Origin: Clostridiales bacterium
GTDB taxonomy: Bacteria; Bacillota; Clostridia; Christensenellales; Aristaeellaceae
Direction: 5' to 3'
Length of the DNA: 64,000 nucleotides
Assembly (NCBI GenBank): GCA_004557125.1
Contig: SFET01000002.1
Span: 98,487 to 162,486, forward strand
Below, one piece after another: positions 7,686 through 15,321 of the stretch; position 1 is the first letter of the stretch, and every line of letters starts with the position of its first letter. The position numbers and the translations under genes are program-made. A model generated the notes under the pieces. The model saw nothing but the letters and a program-made list of their open reading frames with translations, was not told the DNA's origin and did no database searches.

Positions 7686-7714
7686 ATTATAATGTGCAGC
7701 GTGCGCCTTGTCAA
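7686..7714 (-). promoter_or_regulatory. Consensus sigma-A promoter of the metal-uptake operon
   Basis: Minus strand TTGACA (7709-7714), 17 bp spacer, TATAAT (7686-7691): a perfect match to consensus, which implies strong expression unless repressed at the overlapping operator. Confidence 0.9.
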
Positions 7715-7763
7715 TTCCTGTGATTCAAATTGTCGCAAGATTTAATGAAAGATCCAGAGTATA

Positions 7764-7795
7764 AAGAAAAGGACCCCGCCGAAGCGGGATCCTTT
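7764..7795 (-). terminator. Terminator after the mgl operon
   Basis: Minus strand AAAGGATCCCGC, loop TTCG, GCGGGGTCCTTTT, then CTTT. It is a few bases after the stop of the 92-aa gene. Confidence 0.88.
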
Positions 7796-7798
7796 GGG

Positions 7799-8077
7799 TC
7801 AACCAAGTGCAATTCCGACAATGATGGCAACGACCAGCAGTGCCGCAATGACGCCGATGATGATGTCCATCGTGCGCAGGGAAACCTTGATCTTGTCGTA
7901 GAGGCGGCCGCGGTTGCGGTAGGTATGGGCAAATTTCTCATCGCCCGTCTCCTCCAGCAGCTGCGCCTCAAGGTTTTTCTGCGACTTGTAATCACGGGCG
8001 CCATGCTTCTCCGCCTGTTCCATCTCAGCGCGGGCGCGCCTGGCGGAATTGTCCAGTCCGTCGCGGAACAGCGCCAT
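7799..8077 (-). CDS. Small tail-anchored membrane protein, 92 aa, unknown function
   Basis: No family recognised. The first 65 residues are charged and helix-forming (ARRARAEMEQAEKHGARDYK, LEAQLLEETGDEKFAHTY), and the last 22 form one hydrophobic helix (IIIGVIAALLVVAIIVGIALG) that reaches the C terminus, so the soluble part is probably cytoplasmic. Its ATG begins one base after the mglC stop, so it is co-translated with the sugar permease and could be an accessory subunit or an unrelated rider. A terminator follows at once. Confidence 0.75.
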   Translation of the reverse strand: MALFRDGLDNSARRARAEMEQAEKHGARDYKSQKNLEAQLLEETGDEKFAHTYRNRGRLYDKIKVSLRTMDIIIGVIAALLVVAIIVGIALG

Positions 8078-8078
8078 A

Positions 8079-9107
8079 TTACTTCTTCGCGATGTACTTG
8101 CGCACGTCGATGGCGACAGCCAGGATGATGATCAGACCGCGGACAATGTACTGCAGGTAGGGGTTGATGCCCAGGAACAGCATGCAGTAGTTGATCGCCT
8201 GCAGGATGATCGCGCCGATGACAACGCCCTGAATGGTGCCGACGCCGCCGGAGAAGGATACGCCGCCGATAACCGCTGCGGAAATGGCGTCGGTCTCATA
8301 GTTCAGACCGGTGTTGGAGCCGACGGACAGGATGCGGGCAGCCTCCAGGAAGGAAGCGATACCGTAGAGGATACCTGCCATCAGGAACACCAGCATGATG
8401 GTGCGGGGAACGTTGACGCCGGAAACTGCGGCCGCTTCCATGTTGCCGCCGACGGCGAACATGTTCTTGCCCAGGCGGGTTCTGTTCCAGATCACCCACA
8501 TGATGCAGGCAATGATCAGGAAGTAGATGACCACCAGCGGAATCTTCAGGCCGAAGACATTGATGGAACCTGCGGCCTTGTTCTTGAAGTTGGATTCAAA
8601 GGTGGACAACGCCTGTGCAGAACCGGAGGGCTGCGCCTCGATGAACAGGCAGTTGCAGCCGTAGGCAATCAGCTGGGTGCCCAGGGTGATGATGAAAGCG
8701 TGCATCTTCAGATAGGCGACGCCGAAGCCGTTGATCAATGTGAAGATCACGGCCACAGCGATGGCGGCCAGCAGCGGCACGATCAGCGGGAGCTGCTTGG
8801 TCATCTGCGGGAAGTAGCGGGCAGAGTAGGTAACCGACTGCACCAGGGAAGCGGTGACGGCCGCGGACAGGCCGACGACGCGACCGATGGAAAGGTCGGT
8901 ACCGGCAAGGACGATCAGGCCGGCGACGCCCAGGGCCAGGATGCCCTTGGTGGAGGCCTGCTTCAGAATGGCCAGAATGTTCTGCATCGACAGGAAGGAC
9001 GGGTCGATGATGCACACGACGACCAAAATGGTGATCAGAATGATGTACAGAGCATAGTTCAGAAGGAACTCGCTCGCCTTCATTTTCTTCTTCGCTGCTT
9101 TTTGCAT
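8079..9107 (-). CDS. mglC: Galactose/methyl-galactoside-type ABC transporter permease
   Basis: 342 aa from ATG 9107 (MQKAAKKKMKASEFLLNYAL), preceded by GAGGTG; a TTG 15 bases earlier is less likely. It is a BPD_transp_2 permease with about ten membrane helices; the family motif region GTDLSIGRVVGLSAAVTASL and the conserved EAARILSVGSNTGLNYETDA loop are present, along with AVIGGVSFSGGVGTIQGVV. It makes the homodimeric channel for a sugar importer together with MglA and MglB. Third gene of the operon, 15 bases after mglA. Confidence 0.93.
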   Translation of the reverse strand: MQKAAKKKMKASEFLLNYALYIILITILVVVCIIDPSFLSMQNILAILKQASTKGILALGVAGLIVLAGTDLSIGRVVGLSAAVTASLVQSVTYSARYFPQMTKQLPLIVPLLAAIAVAVIFTLINGFGVAYLKMHAFIITLGTQLIAYGCNCLFIEAQPSGSAQALSTFESNFKNKAAGSINVFGLKIPLVVIYFLIIACIMWVIWNRTRLGKNMFAVGGNMEAAAVSGVNVPRTIMLVFLMAGILYGIASFLEAARILSVGSNTGLNYETDAISAAVIGGVSFSGGVGTIQGVVIGAIILQAINYCMLFLGINPYLQYIVRGLIIILAVAIDVRKYIAKK

Positions 9108-9122
9108 TGTTCCACACCTCAA

Positions 9123-10637
9123 TTAAACGTATTTTGCAGCGAGTGCCAGGATGGTTTCCTGTTCGCCCTGCACACCGCCAAAGTCCTTATCGCGCTCCAC
9201 GATGCCCGCCAGATGTCCGTTGGACATGACGGCGATGCGGTCGCAGATGCCGATGAGCTCGGGCATCTCGGAGCTGACCATGATGATGCCCTTTCCCTCT
9301 TCCGCCAGTTTGAGGATCAGCTGATAGATCTCAAACTTGGCGCCGACGTCGATGCCGCGCGTCGGCTCGTCCAGCAGCAGCACGTCCGGCTCCGTCAGAA
9401 GCCAGCGGCCGATGATGACCTTCTGCTGGTTGCCGCCGGAGAGGTTGCGGATCAGCGCGCGCTGGGAGGGCGTCTTTACGTGCATACTGTCGATGACCCA
9501 CTTGGAATCCTTGCTCATCTTGCGGGTGCTGAGCAGGAGCTTGCCGTATGCGCGAATGTTTGCAATGGCGGAATTGAAGGTGATGTTCATCATCGGGAAC
9601 AGGCCGGTTGCACGGCGTTCCTCCGTCAGAAGCGCAAAACCATTCTTGGTGGCAACATTGGGCGTCTTGTTGTCAACGACCTTGCCGTTGAGCTTGATCG
9701 TTCCGCTCTCCTTGGTATAGTAGCCGAAGATCGTGTTCAACAGCTCGGAGCGGCGGGAGCCAACCAGGCCGGCAACGCCCAATACCTCGCCCTTGCGCAG
9801 GGTGAAGCTGACGTCGTGGAAGGTGGGCTCATACTTGCCGGAGAGATTCTCCACTTCCAGCATCACTTCGCCGGGCACGTTGTGCTTCTCCGGGAAGCGC
9901 TGGGTCATGTCGCGGTTGACCATCAGGCGAATGATCTCGTCGGTGGTCAGCTCCTTGGCCGGGCGGGTTGCGACCCACTGGCCATCGCGCATGATGGTTA
10001 CTTCATCGGAGATACGCAGAATCTCGTCCATCTTGTGGGAGATGTAAATGATGCCGACGCCCTTGGCGGTCAGCTTTTCGATGATCCGGAACAGATGCTC
10101 GACCTCGTTCTCCGTCAGAGAGGAGGTGGGCTCATCCAGAACCAGGATCTTTGCGTTATAGGAAACCGCCTTGGCAATTTCCACCATCTGCCTCTGGGAG
10201 ACGGAGAGGTTGCCGATGATTTCCTTGGGGTTGACGTTGATTTCCAGCTCTTCAAAGACCTGCATGGTCTCGTCGTACATCTTCTTGGTGTCAACGAGGC
10301 CACGCTTGAGGGGGATGCGGCCCAGCCACACGTTTTCCATGACGTTGCGGCGCAGAACCTGATTCAGTTCCTGGTGCACCATCGCAACGCCGTGGTCCAG
10401 CGCGTTCTTCGGATCGGAATAGGCAACCTCCTCGCCCTCGATCTTAATGCTGCCGCCATCCTTCTTGTAGATTCCGAACAGGCATTTCATCAGCGTTGAC
10501 TTGCCGGCGCCGTTTTCACCCATCAGCGAATGCACCGTGCCGGGCCGCAGCTTCAGCTGCGCCTTGTCAAGCGCCTTGACGCCCGGAAACTGCTTTTCGA
10601 TGTCCGTCATCTCAAGCAGATACTTGACTTGTTCCAT
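9123..10637 (-). CDS. mglA: Sugar ABC transporter ATP-binding protein, tandem ATPase (MglA type)
   Basis: 504 aa with two ABC modules, as expected for CUT2 importers. Module 1 has Walker A GENGAGKST, signature LSVSQRQM and Walker B ILVLDEPTSSL. Module 2 has a degenerate Walker A (AGLVGSRRSEL), signature LSGGNQQKV and Walker B VLLLDEPTRGID, the asymmetry normal for MglA/RbsA. It energises sugar uptake. The start is ATG 10637, about 230 bases after mglB, with a hairpin in the gap that likely lowers its expression relative to the binding protein. Confidence 0.95.
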   Translation of the reverse strand: MEQVKYLLEMTDIEKQFPGVKALDKAQLKLRPGTVHSLMGENGAGKSTLMKCLFGIYKKDGGSIKIEGEEVAYSDPKNALDHGVAMVHQELNQVLRRNVMENVWLGRIPLKRGLVDTKKMYDETMQVFEELEINVNPKEIIGNLSVSQRQMVEIAKAVSYNAKILVLDEPTSSLTENEVEHLFRIIEKLTAKGVGIIYISHKMDEILRISDEVTIMRDGQWVATRPAKELTTDEIIRLMVNRDMTQRFPEKHNVPGEVMLEVENLSGKYEPTFHDVSFTLRKGEVLGVAGLVGSRRSELLNTIFGYYTKESGTIKLNGKVVDNKTPNVATKNGFALLTEERRATGLFPMMNITFNSAIANIRAYGKLLLSTRKMSKDSKWVIDSMHVKTPSQRALIRNLSGGNQQKVIIGRWLLTEPDVLLLDEPTRGIDVGAKFEIYQLILKLAEEGKGIIMVSSEMPELIGICDRIAVMSNGHLAGIVERDKDFGGVQGEQETILALAAKYV

Positions 10638-10777
10638 TACTCAATCACCGCACTTTTCCTAAGGTGGAGACCCATCACGTTTCGCTTGTCCGAAGCCAGG
10701 TTCTCATCTGAAAATCCGCCGGGTTGCCGATTCATGCATGCCGGCCAGGTCGCGCCCGTCCGGCCGCTTTTGAATGA

Positions 10778-10811
10778 AACGGGAAGAGGTGGACTTGCAC
10801 CTCTTCCCGTT
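10778..10811 (-). terminator. Intercistronic hairpin between mglB and mglA
   Basis: A 14-bp perfect stem AACGGGAAGAGGTG / CACCTCTTCCCGTT with loop CAAGTC on the minus strand, followed by only TTTC. Leaky termination or 3'-end protection would give more MglB than MglA/C, the usual need in binding-protein importers. Confidence 0.75.
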
Positions 10812-10866
10812 CTGGGACCCGGTTAAAGGCTCATTTGTTTACATCCAACCGTAGCAAAGACTGAGA

Positions 10867-11898
10867 TTATTCGACCTCGGTGATCTTCGCATAGGGGATA
10901 CGGATGCAGGTGAAGGTATCGTCGGAATACTCGTAATCCAGACCATCCAGCCAGTCATTGCCCAGCAGCATGTTCATGGCAACCTTCACGTTGGCATAGC
11001 CCATGGCGTCGGCATCCTGCTTGACGGTAGCAGTCATGCCGCCGTTCTTGATGGACTCGAGCGCGGAGTCGGTCGCGTCAACACCGATGACCACGATGGA
11101 GGGATCGCCGTCGATGCCGGTGTTGTAGCCGTTCTCGTTCAGAGCAGCGATAACGCCGATGGCCATGTCGTCGTTGTTGCAGAACACGACCTCGATCTCA
11201 GAGCTGTGGGCAGCCCAGGTGGCGTTCATGGCTTCCTGCGCCTGAGCGGTATCCCAGTTGGCAACGATGGTGTCGACCACGGGCTCGACCTTCAGGCCGC
11301 AAGCCTCGGCGGTCTCAACGCAGTACTTGGAGCGGGCCTGCGCCTCGTCGTTGGCGGGCTCGCCCATGAACACGACATACTGCAGCACGCCGTCGCCATT
11401 GCGGTCGATGGAAGCATCAGCAGCATACAGGTCGGACAGGATCTCGCCCTGCATGTCGCCGGCCTGACGGGCCAGGGTGCCGATGAAGATGGTGCCTTCC
11501 AGCACGGCATCAACGGTCTCCTCAGAGGGCTGCTTGTTGTAGAACAGGTAGGGGGTGTCCGGATAGTCTGCCGCAATGGCGGTCAGGGACTCGCCGGCAG
11601 AAACGTCCGCCAGGTTGATGATGACGAAGTCGTTCTGCGCGAAGATGGTGGGAGCCTGCTCGATCTGAGTGGCCATGACGTCGTTGGCATCAACCATGTT
11701 CATGTTGATGGTCACGCCCAGTTCCTCGCCGATCTCAGCAGCAGCATTCTGCATGGCCAGACGCACGGCAGAATTGTAGGTGTCGTTGAACTTCCAGACC
11801 AGAACGCCGATGTTGTATTCGGACTTTGCTTCTGCGAGCGCCGCGACTGCGGAGAACGCCAGAACCAGCGCCAAGAGAACTACCAGGATTTTCTTCAT
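10867..11898 (-). CDS. mglB: Galactose/glucose-type periplasmic-binding protein (MglB type)
   Basis: 343 aa. Signal peptide MKKILVVLLALVLAFSAVAA, then ALAEA with no lipobox cysteine. The type-1 periplasmic-binding fold is seen in NIGVLVWKFNDTYNSAVRLA, and a calcium-loop DRNGDGVLQY like that of E. coli galactose-binding protein at about residues 165-174. FVIINLAD, FCNNDDMAIGVIAALNENG and VVIGVDATDSALESI fit the MglB lineage. It delivers galactose, glucose or methyl-galactosides to MglC. The absence of a lipid anchor in a presumed monoderm is odd. First gene after the promoter at 12076-12104. Confidence 0.92.
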   Translation of the reverse strand: MKKILVVLLALVLAFSAVAALAEAKSEYNIGVLVWKFNDTYNSAVRLAMQNAAAEIGEELGVTINMNMVDANDVMATQIEQAPTIFAQNDFVIINLADVSAGESLTAIAADYPDTPYLFYNKQPSEETVDAVLEGTIFIGTLARQAGDMQGEILSDLYAADASIDRNGDGVLQYVVFMGEPANDEAQARSKYCVETAEACGLKVEPVVDTIVANWDTAQAQEAMNATWAAHSSEIEVVFCNNDDMAIGVIAALNENGYNTGIDGDPSIVVIGVDATDSALESIKNGGMTATVKQDADAMGYANVKVAMNMLLGNDWLDGLDYEYSDDTFTCIRIPYAKITEVE

Positions 11899-12075
11899 AA
11901 TGGATTCCTCCTTGTTGTTTTGTTATTCCAGGGGCAAACGCCTCCGTATAACCACAAAAAACACTTCACGAGGGCTTTCAAACCGCACTGCGGATGAAAA
12001 CAGTCCGTCTCTGTAAAATGTGCGTCCGGGAATCGTGCACATCCCCTCCACCAAACACACATTTTGTACTCTATT

Positions 12076-12104
12076 ATTCTAGCGCAAATCATCATAACTG
12101 TCAA
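12076..12104 (-). promoter_or_regulatory. Sigma-A promoter of mglBAC
   Basis: Minus strand TTGACA (12099-12104), 17 bp, TAGAAT (12076-12081). The leader to mglB is about 170 bases and holds no riboswitch that I recognise. Confidence 0.85.
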
Positions 12105-12351
12105 GCAAATGCGAATAATTGCGTAAAAAAAGACGCAGATCGCGCAACATTTTTGCCCATATTGGCAGAAATTGCCTGCGTCGACTCCATCCTGAATTCA
12201 TTTGAGACTTCGGTCGGTTTGAATCTCTGCACGCCGTCGCTCATCCGACTTCGGTCGGTTATGTGTGACCTGTCCTTGAAAAAAACGCCAGGAATAGCTT
12301 TTTCGAACGCAGCCCATGCTAAGCGCGACCGACCGACGGGGAGTGAGATTG
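12105..12351. other. Intergenic region with a directly repeated GACTTCGGTCGGTT
   Basis: Between the mgl promoter and the small gene at 12352 there is no credible frame. Two identical copies of GACTTCGGTCGGTT lie at 12206-12219 and 12247-12260, 41 bases apart, and a CGACCGACCGACGG stretch at about 12327 could pair with either copy just before the downstream start codon. No promoter for the downstream pair is obvious; if these are sporulation genes a non-sigma-A promoter is expected. Confidence 0.5.
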
Positions 12352-12558
12352 ATGCAAAATCAGAATTCCATGCTTCAAACCAAAAGCCTGACCATCCTGG
12401 GCGACCAGATGCAGCACGAATTCGTTGCATGCCGAAAGGCCGAATTCTACGCTGCAAACTTCAGCGATCCGCAGCTGCAGGCCGTCGCGAACCAGCTTGC
12501 CGGCGATCACCGCCAGCGCTTTGACCGCCTGTTCAACTATCTCAACAGCCACGCCTGA
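12352..12558 (+). CDS. Small helical protein, 68 aa, in a pair with CotF-family protein
   Basis: Start ATG 12352 behind GGGAGTGAG. The sequence is predicted to be two amphipathic helices (TKSLTILGDQMQHEFVACRK, ANQLAGDHRQRFDRLFNYL) reminiscent of the short ferritin-like proteins that accompany spore-coat genes. It ends 28 bases before the CotF-family gene, in the same direction, so they are probably one transcript. Family assignment is tentative. Confidence 0.7.
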   Translation: MQNQNSMLQTKSLTILGDQMQHEFVACRKAEFYAANFSDPQLQAVANQLAGDHRQRFDRLFNYLNSHA

Positions 12559-12586
12559 AGACGCCCAAGGAGAAGGAGGAAACCGA

Positions 12587-12877
12587 ATGAACAACCAAGC
12601 GACGGCGACCTGTACCCTGACGGATCAGGATCGCATGGAGGATCTGCTCGCGCAGGAAAAATACCTGATCGACGGATACTCCACCTTCATTCCTGAAGCA
12701 GCCTGTCCCGAGCTTCGACAGGTATTGTGCGACAATCTGAACGGCTGCTTCAACAATCAGTACACCATCTTTGACAAGATGAGTCAACTCGGCTGGTACC
12801 CCACAAAGGCTGCGCCGCAGGCGGACGTGGACGAGATCAAGCAAAAGTCCGCGCAGCTCAAGCAGCAGCTGGGGTAA
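12587..12877 (+). CDS. Spore coat protein, CotF family
   Basis: 96 aa starting at ATG 12587 with AGGAGG at ideal distance. Contains the Coat_F signature: DLLAQEKYLIDGYSTFIPEA, CPELRQVLCDNLNGCFNNQY, MSQLGWYPTKAAPQADVDEI. In spore formers such proteins are laid down in the coat or made in the mother cell; many Clostridia carry several. The presence of this gene supports an endospore-forming host. It forms a pair with the 68-aa gene and ends in a clear terminator. Confidence 0.88.
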   Translation: MNNQATATCTLTDQDRMEDLLAQEKYLIDGYSTFIPEAACPELRQVLCDNLNGCFNNQYTIFDKMSQLGWYPTKAAPQADVDEIKQKSAQLKQQLG

Positions 12878-12926
12878 CCGGCGCCTTCCGGGTGCATCCC
12901 GGTTTGAAATAGAACAGTCGGCCGGC

Positions 12927-12966
12927 CGGCAGCCTGAATCCTTCGGGATGCGGGCTGCCGTTTTTC
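12927..12966 (+). terminator. Terminator after the CotF-family gene
   Basis: CGGCAGCC ... GGCTGCCG stem with an inner CCTTCGGG hairpin-like loop, followed by TTTTTCT. Confidence 0.88.
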
Positions 12967-13030
12967 TCCTACCCCGCTTCTCCATTTCCCCCTGTGTTCT
13001 CAGTACGACGCGATTTTCCTGAATTCCGTA

Positions 13031-13060
13031 TAGACTTTTCAAATCTCCCTGTGTTATAAT
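13031..13060 (+). promoter_or_regulatory. Promoter of mscL
   Basis: TAGACT (13031-13036), 18 bp, TATAAT (13055-13060), 33 bases before the mscL ATG. Confidence 0.7.
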
Positions 13061-13092
13061 ACAAGCGCTACATTATGAAGGGTGTGATCTAC

Positions 13093-13506
13093 ATGGGCAA
13101 AATCATCAAAGAGTTCAAGGAATTCGCGTTCAAGGGCAATGTGATCGACATGGCCGTCGGTGTTGTCATTGGTTCTGCCTTCACCGGCATCGTCACCAGC
13201 ATCGTCAATGATCTCTTTACGCCGCTGATCGCAAAGATCACCGGCAGCGTGGACTTCACTGCTCTGGCCATCCCGCTGGGCGAAGGCGTCGAGGCGCCCA
13301 CCATCGCACTGGGCAACTTCATTCAGGCGGTCATCAACTTCTTCCTGATCGCCATCTGCGTGTTTGCATTTGTGAAGTTTGTCAACAAGCTGCGCCGTCC
13401 CAAGGTGGAGGAAGCCCCGAAGCCCCAGCGCCTGTGCCCCTACTGCAAGAGCGCCATTGCGGACGATGCGACGCGCTGCCCGCACTGCACCTCTCAGCTG
13501 GATTGA
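13093..13506 (+). CDS. mscL: Large-conductance mechanosensitive channel with C-terminal zinc ribbon
   Basis: 137 aa from ATG 13093 (MGKIIKEFKEFAFKGNVIDM), which has AAGGGTG 8 bases upstream; an ATG six codons earlier has none. TM1 (AVGVVIGSAFTGIVTSIVND), periplasmic loop and TM2 (FIQAVINFFLIAICVFAFVKF) are as in MscL, the pentameric valve that opens under osmotic down-shock. After the usual cytoplasmic end (NKLRRP) comes an added tail with two CPxC motifs (LCPYCKSAIADDATRCPHC), a zinc ribbon absent from E. coli MscL. Single gene with promoter and terminator. Confidence 0.95.
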   Translation: MGKIIKEFKEFAFKGNVIDMAVGVVIGSAFTGIVTSIVNDLFTPLIAKITGSVDFTALAIPLGEGVEAPTIALGNFIQAVINFFLIAICVFAFVKFVNKLRRPKVEEAPKPQRLCPYCKSAIADDATRCPHCTSQLD

Positions 13507-13541
13507 TCCCGCGAAGCACCACGGCACTTGCATTTCCATTC

Positions 13542-13573
13542 AAAGCGGAGCGTCGCAAGGGCGCTCCGCTTTT
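13542..13573 (+). terminator. Terminator after mscL
   Basis: AAAGCGGAGCG / CGCTCCGCTTT, 11-bp stem, 9-base loop, T-run. Confidence 0.88.
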
Positions 13574-13606
13574 CACGACCATGTTTCTCACCGAGGAGGA
13601 ACGCGC

Positions 13607-14494
13607 ATGCACCGTCCCAATCCGCACAAGCCCAACCTGAACAAGATCACCAGCTTTGCCATCTTTGTCAACGCCCTGCAGATCGCCTGTGCGCTCGCCA
13701 TTCTGCTCTACGCCATCTACAACCGGGATTTCACCATTCCGGAGAGCGCAGAGATCGCGCTGGTGGCCTTCACCGCAGCGCTGGTAATCTGGGGTGCCGT
13801 CGTGGACATCCGCGACGCCTTCATCACCCGCAAGGTGGAGGATCAGCGGCGCATGCTGGAGGAGGCCTACCGGCAGCTGGAGGATCTGAACCGCACGCTT
13901 CGCGCCCAGCGCCACGACTTCAAGAATCACCTCCAGGTGGTATACAGTCTCACGGAGATGGCCGCCTATGACGACGTGCAGGAGTATGTGCAGCGCATCT
14001 ATGAGGATGTGCAGTCCGTGGGCAGCTTCATTCGCACCTCCGTTCCCGCGGTGAACGCGCTGCTCTCCGCCAAGGCCGCCGACTGCGCCGAGCGCGGCAT
14101 CGCCTTTGAAACGGACATTCAGTCCACCTGGGACCCGATTCAGGTTCCCGGCTGGGAGATGTGCCGCATTCTGGGCAACCTGGTGGACAACGCAATCGAC
14201 GCAGTGCTCGAAGCGAAGGACCGGACGCCGCAGGTGCGCGTGTGCATCGGCGAGGACATCCGCAGCTGGACGCTGCAGGTTTCCAATAATGGTCCGGAGA
14301 TCCCGGCAGCGCAGCGCAGGGAGATCTTCCAGCCTGGCTTCACCACCAAGGCTGCCGGCCGCGGCAACGGACTGAGCATCGTGGCCGGGCTGCTGGAGAA
14401 GTATGGCGGCGAGATGCGCCTGGAGAGCGACCATGAATGCACCTGCTTCAGCTGCAGCTTCCCCCGCACCGCATCCGTACTCCCGGAGGAATAG
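13607..14494 (+). CDS. Orphan sensor histidine kinase, SpoOB/GHKL type
   Basis: 295 aa from ATG 13607 behind GAGGAGG. Two N-terminal membrane helices (SFAIFVNALQIACALAILLY and IALVAFTAALVIWGAVVDI), a coiled linker (EDQRRMLEEAYRQLEDLNRT), then the SpoOB-like phospho-acceptor helix with QRHDFKNHLQVVYSL (His near residue 104) and an HATPase_c domain (NLVDNAIDAVLE, GRGNGLSIVAGLLEKYGG). Family members include CitA/DcuS and AgrC-like kinases. No response regulator is adjacent, and there is almost no extracellular loop, so the input is probably membrane or cytoplasmic. Confidence 0.88.
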   Translation: MHRPNPHKPNLNKITSFAIFVNALQIACALAILLYAIYNRDFTIPESAEIALVAFTAALVIWGAVVDIRDAFITRKVEDQRRMLEEAYRQLEDLNRTLRAQRHDFKNHLQVVYSLTEMAAYDDVQEYVQRIYEDVQSVGSFIRTSVPAVNALLSAKAADCAERGIAFETDIQSTWDPIQVPGWEMCRILGNLVDNAIDAVLEAKDRTPQVRVCIGEDIRSWTLQVSNNGPEIPAAQRREIFQPGFTTKAAGRGNGLSIVAGLLEKYGGEMRLESDHECTCFSCSFPRTASVLPEE

Positions 14495-14545
14495 ACCCAG
14501 CGCTGAACGCCCCGCTGCGAAATCTTTCTTCTATAAAAATATGAA

Positions 14546-14589
14546 CGAAGCGGGAATTCCACTGGCCATGCGCCGGAATTCCCGCTTCG
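14546..14589. terminator. Bidirectional terminator between kinase and cbiC
   Basis: A perfect 15-bp stem CGAAGCGGGAATTCC / GGAATTCCCGCTTCG. Minus-strand reading gives ATATTTTTAT after it; plus-strand reading gives CTCTATTTG. It serves the converging kinase and cbiC genes. Confidence 0.85.
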
Positions 14590-14600
14590 CTCTATTTGTC

Positions 14601-15218
14601 TCATTTTGCTTTGTTGGCCGGTTTGGCAATCTCCCGGAGGATCGCATTTACAATCGCGATCGTCACCGGAATGCCGCCCTTTTTGCCGCGCACCACGATG
14701 GAAGTCAGGTCGCTGTCCATCAAACGCTCCTTGAGCTGCACCACGCTGGCGAAGCCCGTGGAGGCTGCGAGCACGCATACATCGCTCATTGGCTCGTGCT
14801 GCCGCCGGCGAATCATGCGGTTGATGGCCGCAGGCGCGCTGCCCACCACCATCAGCTTCGGTCCGCTTAGGGCAAGACCGTAATCAACGGCGATCTCCGC
14901 GCGGGTAATGCGCCTTTGCTCCGCCAAAGAGATCACCTGGGGTTCATCGATAAAACAAGCAATCTTTGCGCCCTTATTGCCCATGAGATTGATATCAATT
15001 CCATTGGCGACCAGGGTCGTATCCGTGATGATGGTTCCGCCCATCTCGATCAGCCGCTTGACATGCGTGAGTGCCGTCGGACTGAAATAAATGCTTTGCG
15101 CCAGTGTCGCATCGTTCGTTTCATGCTCGATATCGGCAAGAATCGAAGCCAGCTCCTGCGTCATATATGGCATGCCGGCGCTATGGCGACTTCCGTCGCC
15201 CTGTGCTCTACGAATCAA
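14601..15218 (-). CDS. cbiC: Precorrin-8X methylmutase
   Basis: 205 aa if started at TTG 15218, which has AGGGAG 9-10 bases upstream; the ATG at 15173 would give 190 aa but has a poor site. The fold is recognisable from IYFSPTALTHVKRLIEMGGT, IITDTTLVANGI, RAEIAVDYGLALSGPKL and the C-terminal block VVRGKKGGIPVTIAIVNAIL. A His in DIEHETND occupies the position of the catalytic His that moves the C11 methyl to C12 during corrin-ring formation. It is the only cobalamin gene here and has its own promoter and terminator. Confidence 0.85.
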   Translation of the reverse strand: MIRRAQGDGSRHSAGMPYMTQELASILADIEHETNDATLAQSIYFSPTALTHVKRLIEMGGTIITDTTLVANGIDINLMGNKGAKIACFIDEPQVISLAEQRRITRAEIAVDYGLALSGPKLMVVGSAPAAINRMIRRRQHEPMSDVCVLAASTGFASVVQLKERLMDSDLTSIVVRGKKGGIPVTIAIVNAILREIAKPANKAK

Positions 15219-15292
15219 TCGTTTACACTCCCTAATCGTTCTTTTCTTATGTATCTGTAAATTAATTAAGTGAATGAATACTGCTACATATC

Positions 15293-15321
15293 ATATTAAA
15301 CAATTTCCCCCAAAAAGTCAA
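15293..15321 (-). promoter_or_regulatory. Sigma-A promoter of cbiC
   Basis: Minus strand TTGACT (15316-15321), 17 bp, TAATAT (15293-15298). The leader to the TTG start is about 70 bases, too short for a cobalamin riboswitch. Confidence 0.75.

Noticed and set aside
12105..12351. CRISPR-like array from the repeated GACTTCGGTCGGTT
   Set aside because: Only two 14-base direct copies exist with one 27-base spacer; no leader or cas gene. There is also no CRISPR array elsewhere in the window.
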